Assembly: GCF_020360975.1 (NCBI RefSeq)
Contig: NW_025408673.1
Span: 2,480,001-2,544,000 of the forward strand
Length of the DNA stretch: 64,000 bases
DNA from: Hirsutella rhossiliensis
Taxonomy: Eukaryota; Ascomycota; Sordariomycetes; Hypocreales; Ophiocordycipitaceae
Direction: 5' to 3'
The notes under the pieces are model-generated. The model had not been told where the DNA came from and made no database searches. It was given only the letters and a program-made list of their open reading frames with translations. This document shows positions 58,535-64,000 of the stretch, one piece after another. Position numbers and translations under genes: made by a program. Positions within the stretch are counted from its first letter, which is position 1; every line of letters starts with the position of its first letter.

Positions 58535-58906
58535 TATCGCGTATACTATATATATTAATTAACGCTATCGCTTATATCTAATAGGCGGCTATATCTTTTT
58601 TCGTAATAGTTATAAGCCTAGGCGGAGGGGTTACCCCTCCGGGAACTTCCCGGTAACTACGCACGTACTTCTAGCTAGCCTAGCGCGTATTACCCAAAGG
58701 CTCGTAGTTCGAGTCCCGCTAGCGCAATTAAGCGCGGTTTTAGTATAGGGCCTGCCTATATAAAAATTCCCGCTATAGTCTAGGATATCTAGGTATCCTA
58801 GGACGAATTAACCTAATATCCCTATAGGGGTGTATCGCGTATACTATATACGTTAATTAATGCTATCGCTTATATCTAATAGGCGGCTATATCTTTTTTC
58901 GTGATA
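58535..58906. mobile_element. TRIM-like mini LTR element inserted in the gypsy element
   Basis: Bases 58535-58608 and 58833-58906 are 74-bp direct repeats with four or so differences. They enclose a 224-bp GC-richer core and are flanked by GTAAT on both sides (58530-58534 and 58907-58911), a 5-bp target duplication. The repeat ends TA...TA could be TG...CA after RIP. A purine-rich AGGGGTG precedes the right repeat. The core has no coding capacity, which fits terminal-repeat retrotransposons in miniature. The core also holds two perfect palindromes and a tRNA-like B-box (GTTCGAGTCCC). Confidence 0.75.
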
Positions 58907-59462
58907 GTAATAGCTTAATAGCTTAAACCTATAACCTACTATAATATTTAGGTTTTCCTTAGGTTTTATAATTTTTACTAATAATTTATATATAGGTACT
59001 TAGGAGTTATAGCGCTCTTAACTATATTATTAAAGGGGAGTAAATATAAAAAGAAGCTAGGAAGTATAAAGCTAAACCTTATTAAAAGGGTAGCGTTTTA
59101 AGCTTTTAAGGATGCTTTTTAAGGAGCCTTACGCTTTTAATATTATAATCTAAAAAGACGTATTTATATTAAAATAGATATATTATAATTCGCGATAGTA
59201 AGGATTATCTCTTAACTTAATAATAAAGGGTATTACTATTTAATTATATTTTAGTTAAGGAAGTTTATTAAAGCTAGACTTAATTATAGTATTTTAAACT
59301 AAGAACTATTTACTATTATTAAGTTATTTAAATACTAGCAATATTATATTAAAGGGGTAGTATATAAAGTAAAGGTATTATCGGACTATTATAACCTTTA
59401 GACGTTTATATACTAGACCTCCTTAAATAAAAGGTAAGTAAGATAGTATATATATTTAATAC

Positions 59463-60159
59463 TGTTAGAAGGTATAAGCAATAAGCGTAGAATCGGGTAA
59501 TCGATAACGTAAGCGGAAGGATCGGTCGAAGGAGTATAGAGTAGGATTTCGTCCGGAATTTATAACGAACATATAAGGGGCTAAATAATATATTAAAAGA
59601 ATAGCGTTGCAAAAGATATATGCGAACTTACTTATTCTATCTACTACTCCTAGGGAAATCCTTCGTCTTTTATAGACTATTGCTCGCCTACTAGTAGACT
59701 AGTTAGTCAGCTTTCTAGCACATTCTATAGTGCTTAAAAAGCTCTATCTATAGTATATCTTCCTAACTTAGTAGGTGGTCTAATTATGGCGTGATGGTTA
59801 ACGTAAGACTATGGGTTCTAGTATAAGTAGTGGATTTAACTAGAATGTTCTATACCCTACCTATTCTCGTATCGCGGATATCTTCGGAACCGCTAGGCCA
59901 AAATAGGCAATAGGGTATCCGTTCTACTCGTAATTAACTTATGCATTTTATGCATATTTATGTTTATAAGGATAGGCTTATCCTAACCCGCTTTTCCTAG
60001 AGGAAGGTATAGATGTCTAGTAGAGGTCTTTGTCTTTTAAGGGTTATTCCCTTAGACTATATTATAGAGCCTCTTTTTACTAGCTTATTCTATAAAGCCT
60101 CCCTATGCCTATTATTTCTTTATAATAGTAAAATAGGAATATAAGGGTATATTCTTATA
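59463..60159 (+). repeat. Solo LTR (family X), inserted in gypsy RNase H
   Basis: A 697-bp block starting TGTTAGAAGG and ending TTCTTATA, flanked by AATAC on both sides (59458-59462 and 60160-60164). The gypsy RNase H reading resumes after it. It is an inverted relative of 62128-62823. There is no internal coding part, so it is either a solo LTR or a non-coding element. Confidence 0.8.
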
Positions 60160-62127
60160 AATACTATTTAACTTTATAATTAAGTATTATATAGGTAAAT
60201 TAAACTTAGTAAACGCGCTATTAAGAATGCCTAGATATAAGGGCGAGAAGCCCTTATTTATAGAACTATTACTAGAGCTATAAGTAAAGCTAGCTACTAT
60301 TAATACTATATTTATATAGAGAAATAATAAGGCGTTTTTATAGGTAAAGAGATACTTAACCTTAAGTTAATATAAGTATAGTAAAGTGCCTTTATATAAG
60401 GAAAATATATAAGCTTATCTATAGCGAAACTATAATAATTTAGGCGCGAGACTTAAACGATTAGCCGATTAAGCTAAAGAGAGAGCTAGTTATAAATAGT
60501 TACTTTTAAAGAAGACCGCTAAAAAAGCGGCCTACTATATAAAGGTTTATATAGTAGAAGTTCTAAAACCGCTACTAGAGTTACTAAAACGTACTTAGTC
60601 GGTTAATATAGTAATTAATAAGCTAAAGGAAACTAAAGACTTTTTAAAAGGGAAGGTTTTTAATTAGTACGCTTAAATAAACTACTATTATAAAAGGGTT
60701 ATATTATAGTACCTTTAAAAGTAGCTTTATAGTAAGAGCTAATATAGCTCTTTTATAATAATCTATTAGTAAGATACTTTAGCTCTTAACGTACTAGCGA
60801 ACTACTAGTTAAGAACTTTTACTAAGATAAAATAATAAAAGATATAAATAAATACGTTTAGTTATACTTAGTATATTAAGGTATAGTATTTAAGAGGTAT
60901 CGCCCTTATAGTACTATATAATCATTACTATATCTTATATAACTATAAGAAGAATTATTAATAGACTTTACTATAAGTCTACCTAAAGTATAGTATAATA
61001 AATAAGACGTTAATACGATCTTAGTAATTATAGGCCGATATACTAAGTATTGCTTTTTCTTTCTTATCTTTAAGATAATAATAGCTCTAGAGCTAGTAAA
61101 ATTATTCTATTACTAAGTTAAATTAGTATATAGACCTCTAAAAAGTATTATCTTAGATAAAGGGTTCTTATTTATAAGTAAGTTTTAATTAAATCTTTAT
61201 TTATCTTATAAGTAAAATATAAGCTATTAATAGTATTTTACTTATAAACTAATAGGTTAATAGAATAAATAAACTAAGCTATATAGTACTACTTAAGATA
61301 CTTTATTAACTTAAAATAAACTAAGTATTACTCTTATATATTACTTAATTTATATATAATAATATAAAGAATATAATAACTAGGTTATTACTTAACGAAA
61401 CGTTAATAGGTTAGTAACTAAACTTTTATATTAATATTAAGGATAATATTATTTAAAGAGGGGTACCTAAAGTAAAAGTAAGAGTTATTAAGCTATAAGA
61501 GCTATAAAAGAGGCTTAAGAAATACTAAGGAAAGGCTATTAAATTATAAGCGAAATACTATAATTTAAGGTACTAACTACTTATACTAAAAGTAAGAGAC
61601 CTTATAGTATTATCGATAAAGAACTTATACTTTAAGAACGAAAAAAGAAAACTCTTACTTAAGTATATTAAACCGTTTTAAGTCTTATAAGCTATTAGAA
61701 AGTAAGTATATTATTTATACTCCTTAAGAAGTACTTATATCTTTATAAAGTTTTCTATATTAGTCTCTTAAAGCTATAAAAGAAGCGTAAAAGCACCTAT
61801 AAAGATAGCGAAACCCTATTAATACTAAACTTAAAAGATAATAAAGGTAAATAAGAAGTCTAAGAGATTAAAGACTAAAAGAGATCTAAGGGCGATACCT
61901 TTTTCCTTATTAAATAAAAAGGATAGCTAGCTAAGTATAATTAATAGGTCTATACTAAAGATATAGTAAATAGATAAGACCTTATTAAAGAATATACTAC
62001 TCGCTTAACTAAGAAAAAGAAGTATAAGACTAAGTAAGGTAGGGAAACCTATTAGCGTAGGGAGATACTATTAAATCGTAACGAATCCTTATTAAATTAC
62101 TATTAACTTATTAATATATCGGTATAC

Positions 62128-62823
62128 TATAAGAATATACCCTTATATTCCTATTTTGCTATTATAAAGAAATAATAGGTATAGGGAGGCTCTATAGAAT
62201 AAGCTAGTAAAAAGAGGCTCTATAATATAGTTTAAGGGAATAACCCTTAAAGACAAAGACCTCTACTAAATATCTATACCTTCCTTTAGGAAAAGCGGGT
62301 TAGGATAAGCCTATCCTAATAAAATAAAATATATATAAAATGCATAAGTTAATTACGAGTAGAACGGACACCCTATTACCTATTTTAGCCTAGCGGTTCC
62401 GATGATATCCGCGATACGAGAATAAGTAGGGCATAGAACATTCTAGTTAAATCTACTACTTATACTAGAACCTATAGTCTTACGTTAACCATTACGTTAT
62501 AATTAGACCACCTACTAAGTTAGGAAGACATACTATAGATAGAGCTTTTTAAGCACTATAGAATGTGCTAGAAAGCTAACTAATTAGTTTACTAGTAGGC
62601 GAGCAATAGTCTATAAAAGACAAAGGTTTTCCCTAGGAGTAGTAGATAGAATAAGTAAGTTTATAAGCATCCTTTATAACGCTATTCTTTTAATATATTA
62701 TTTAGCCCCTTATATACTCGTTATAAATTCCGGACGAAATCCTACCCTATACCCCTTCGACCGATCTTTCTACTTACGTTATCGATTACCCGATTCTACG
62801 CTTATTACTTATACCTTTTTATA
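62128..62823 (-). repeat. Solo LTR (family X), opposite orientation
   Basis: A 696-bp block that is the reverse complement of 59463-60159 with scattered C/T and G/A differences. It is flanked by TATAC on both sides (62123-62127 and 62824-62828). It lies just after the chromodomain end of the gypsy element. Confidence 0.8.
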
Positions 62824-62828
62824 TATAC

Positions 62829-64000
62829 TTAAACGTCTTATAACTATATATAAAATAGTAAAATAAGAAAATAAGGGAAAACTATTTATACTACCTATTA
62901 AATATTATTAAGGAAAATAAAACTAAACTATAACTTTATTAAGATCTTAATAATAAAGGAGAGAGGGATAGTTATAACTAAATAAAAGAAAGATAAGACC
63001 TATCTATTACTTTTAACTACCCCTCTTTTTTATTAATATAATAGGAACTAACTAAAGCGCCCTTTTTACTATACTAAATACCTCTAGAAATATTAAAACT
63101 ACCTTATCCTTTACTCCTTCCTTATCTTTTATATCGAGACCTATTTTTATTAGTATAGTACTTACCTTAGCCTTAGTAAATAGTAAGGCGTATTACTAAG
63201 AAGTATAGCCTATATTACTTTTAATAAAGTAGAGTTTTAACTAAGATTCCTAGGCTTAGTACTTTAAGCTTATATAGGCGATATTAAATAAAGGTATAGG
63301 GTTAAGGTAAATAATAAGCTTATAGCGCTTATTAATTAGTATATAGTAGTTAGCACGCTATAACGACTAGTATTATTCCTAAGGGATAAACCTATCGAGG
63401 GGTTTATATTAGTAGATATAATAAGGCATAGTATAAGCAATAATAGTATATTACGTTAGTAATAAGTTAGAGGTTATAGACTATAGACTATAACTAGGTA
63501 ATTAGAATTAGAGATAGAATCGTAATAAAGATCTATATTATATTAAAAGCTATCGAGCTATCTATCTAAAGGAGTATTCCGTTCCTTCCTTATATATCTC
63601 GAGAGCTTTCCTAGATCGCCGAGAGCACTAGGTAATCCCGTCGCCTAGGAGCGCTAGGGCGCTAGAGCGATCCTACGATCTTAGCCGTAGAGCGTTAGAG
63701 CGCTAGAGTAACCCGTCGCTCTAAACTTAATTAGCCCGTTAGTCCGTTTAATATTCCTTACTCCCTACGTTACGTATCCTCGTAATATATACTAGTCCCG
63801 CGGTTTACTAGACCGTAGTTATAATAAGATACTTCCCCTCCTTTTAGTCTTACCCTTAAGACCTACTACCTTAGCCGCTATATATAAATATACCTTTATC
63901 GCGTTATATATAAGTATGCTATTCCTTATTCCTTTATCCTTTTAGGATATACTACTAATAGTATATCTAGTTATATTTAAAAATCCCGTTCTTATAATTC
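62829..64000. other. AT-rich end of the window, nothing readable
   Basis: No domain, RNA or repeat end is recognised apart from the GC-rich island at about 63590-63730 with repeated GCGCTAGAGCG-like units. It may be further decayed retroelement sequence. Confidence 0.4.

Larger units (their letters stand above)
55900..62122 (+). mobile_element. RIP-ruined Ty3/gypsy chromovirus
   Basis: Read through its stops, the plus strand still shows a gypsy order. A Gag zinc knuckle lies at 57097-57138 with every Cys and His codon now TAT or TAC. A protease-like stretch lies near 57300. RT has YIDY near 58046 and YLNNIF near 58335, where the catalytic YxDD has become NN by G-to-A. RNase H ends near 59440, and integrase spans about 60900-61350 (ILDKGFLFISKF, INQAI). 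A chromodomain lies at about 61830-62010 (FFLIK, K-G-stop-LAKYN, DLIKEY). The chromodomain places it among chromoviruses, which target heterochromatin. Its own LTRs were not found, so the outer limits are approximate. Confidence 0.8.
54783..64000. repeat. 9-kb AT-rich, RIP-saturated repeat block
   Basis: The whole stretch is composed mainly of A and T with TpA in great excess and hardly any CpA or TpG. There is no intact gene. It is built from a dead Ty3/gypsy element with nested insertions, listed separately. The remaining parts (54783-55900 and 62829-64000) have no readable domain. A small GC-rich island at about 63590-63730 repeats GCGCTAGAGCG-like units. Confidence 0.8.

Noticed and set aside
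58640..58740. Candidate tRNA gene around GTTCGAGTCCC
   Set aside because: The T-arm does not pair properly, and no acceptor stem or anticodon arm could be drawn; kept only as a B-box-like feature of the mini element.
59406..59612. 68-codon minus-strand frame
   Set aside because: It crosses the junction of gypsy sequence and the solo LTR, so it cannot be a gene.
1..64000. CRISPR array or prokaryotic operon structure
   Set aside because: No regularly spaced repeats; spliced genes and LTR elements show eukaryotic DNA.

Overview
The window is filamentous-fungal DNA, most likely from a Pezizomycotina ascomycete of the Sordariomycetes/Hypocreales type. The evidence is short GT-AG introns of about 45-180 nt, a large A-T-C type non-ribosomal peptide synthetase (NRPS), a family GH75 chitosanase, a fused heme dioxygenase-P450 of the Ppo type, and long AT-rich blocks saturated with TpA that look like products of repeat-induced point mutation (RIP). 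The order assignment is an inference from gene families, not a measured placement.

Layout. 1-350 is AT-rich. 529-4135 (minus) is a Ppo-type fatty-acid oxygenase broken by three in-frame TAG codons. 5372-7125 (plus) is an intact four-exon DUF2235 hydrolase. 7130-8560 is a RIP-like block. 8776-10490 (minus) is a wax-synthase-like membrane acyltransferase, followed by a decayed partial copy of itself (10810-11061) cut off by a retrotransposon. 11062-17151 and 17786-23851 are two nearly identical 6.1-kb Ty1/copia elements in opposite orientation with 200-bp LTRs. The 634-bp spacer between them appears to have been inverted by recombination or assembly. 24281-26393 is a 2.1-kb pogo/Fot-type DNA transposon with 44-bp inverted repeats.

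The centre, 26950-40176 (plus), is an intronless four-module NRPS (A-T-C-A-T-C-A-T-C-A-T-CT, 4408 codons) with one in-frame TAA in its third condensation domain and a third adenylation domain that has lost several core motifs. It is followed by a 5'-nucleotidase-type metallophosphoesterase (41330-43450), a secreted GH75 chitosanase (43735-45212, minus), a disrupted multi-pass membrane protein gene (48185-49966, minus), a fragment of another fungal membrane-protein family (50530-51182, minus) and an intact five-exon O-methyltransferase (51784-53154, minus).

From about 54.1 kb to the end the DNA is repeat-derived and gene-poor: a 515-bp fold-back element, then a RIP-ruined Ty3/gypsy chromovirus whose zinc knuckle, RT, RNase H, integrase and chromodomain can still be followed. 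That element has itself been invaded by a 372-bp TRIM-like element and a solo LTR. A second solo LTR of the same family lies just downstream in reverse orientation. Each insertion keeps a perfect 5-bp target-site duplication.

Functionally the window looks like a dispensable, transposon-rich region carrying remains of secondary metabolism (NRPS, O-methyltransferase, acyltransferase, oxygenase) mixed with ordinary genes. The breaks in the oxygenase and NRPS, and probably one in the membrane protein, are all C-to-T type stops, whereas the copia pair shows no such damage. This suggests an old phase of mutation followed by recent, unmutated transposition.
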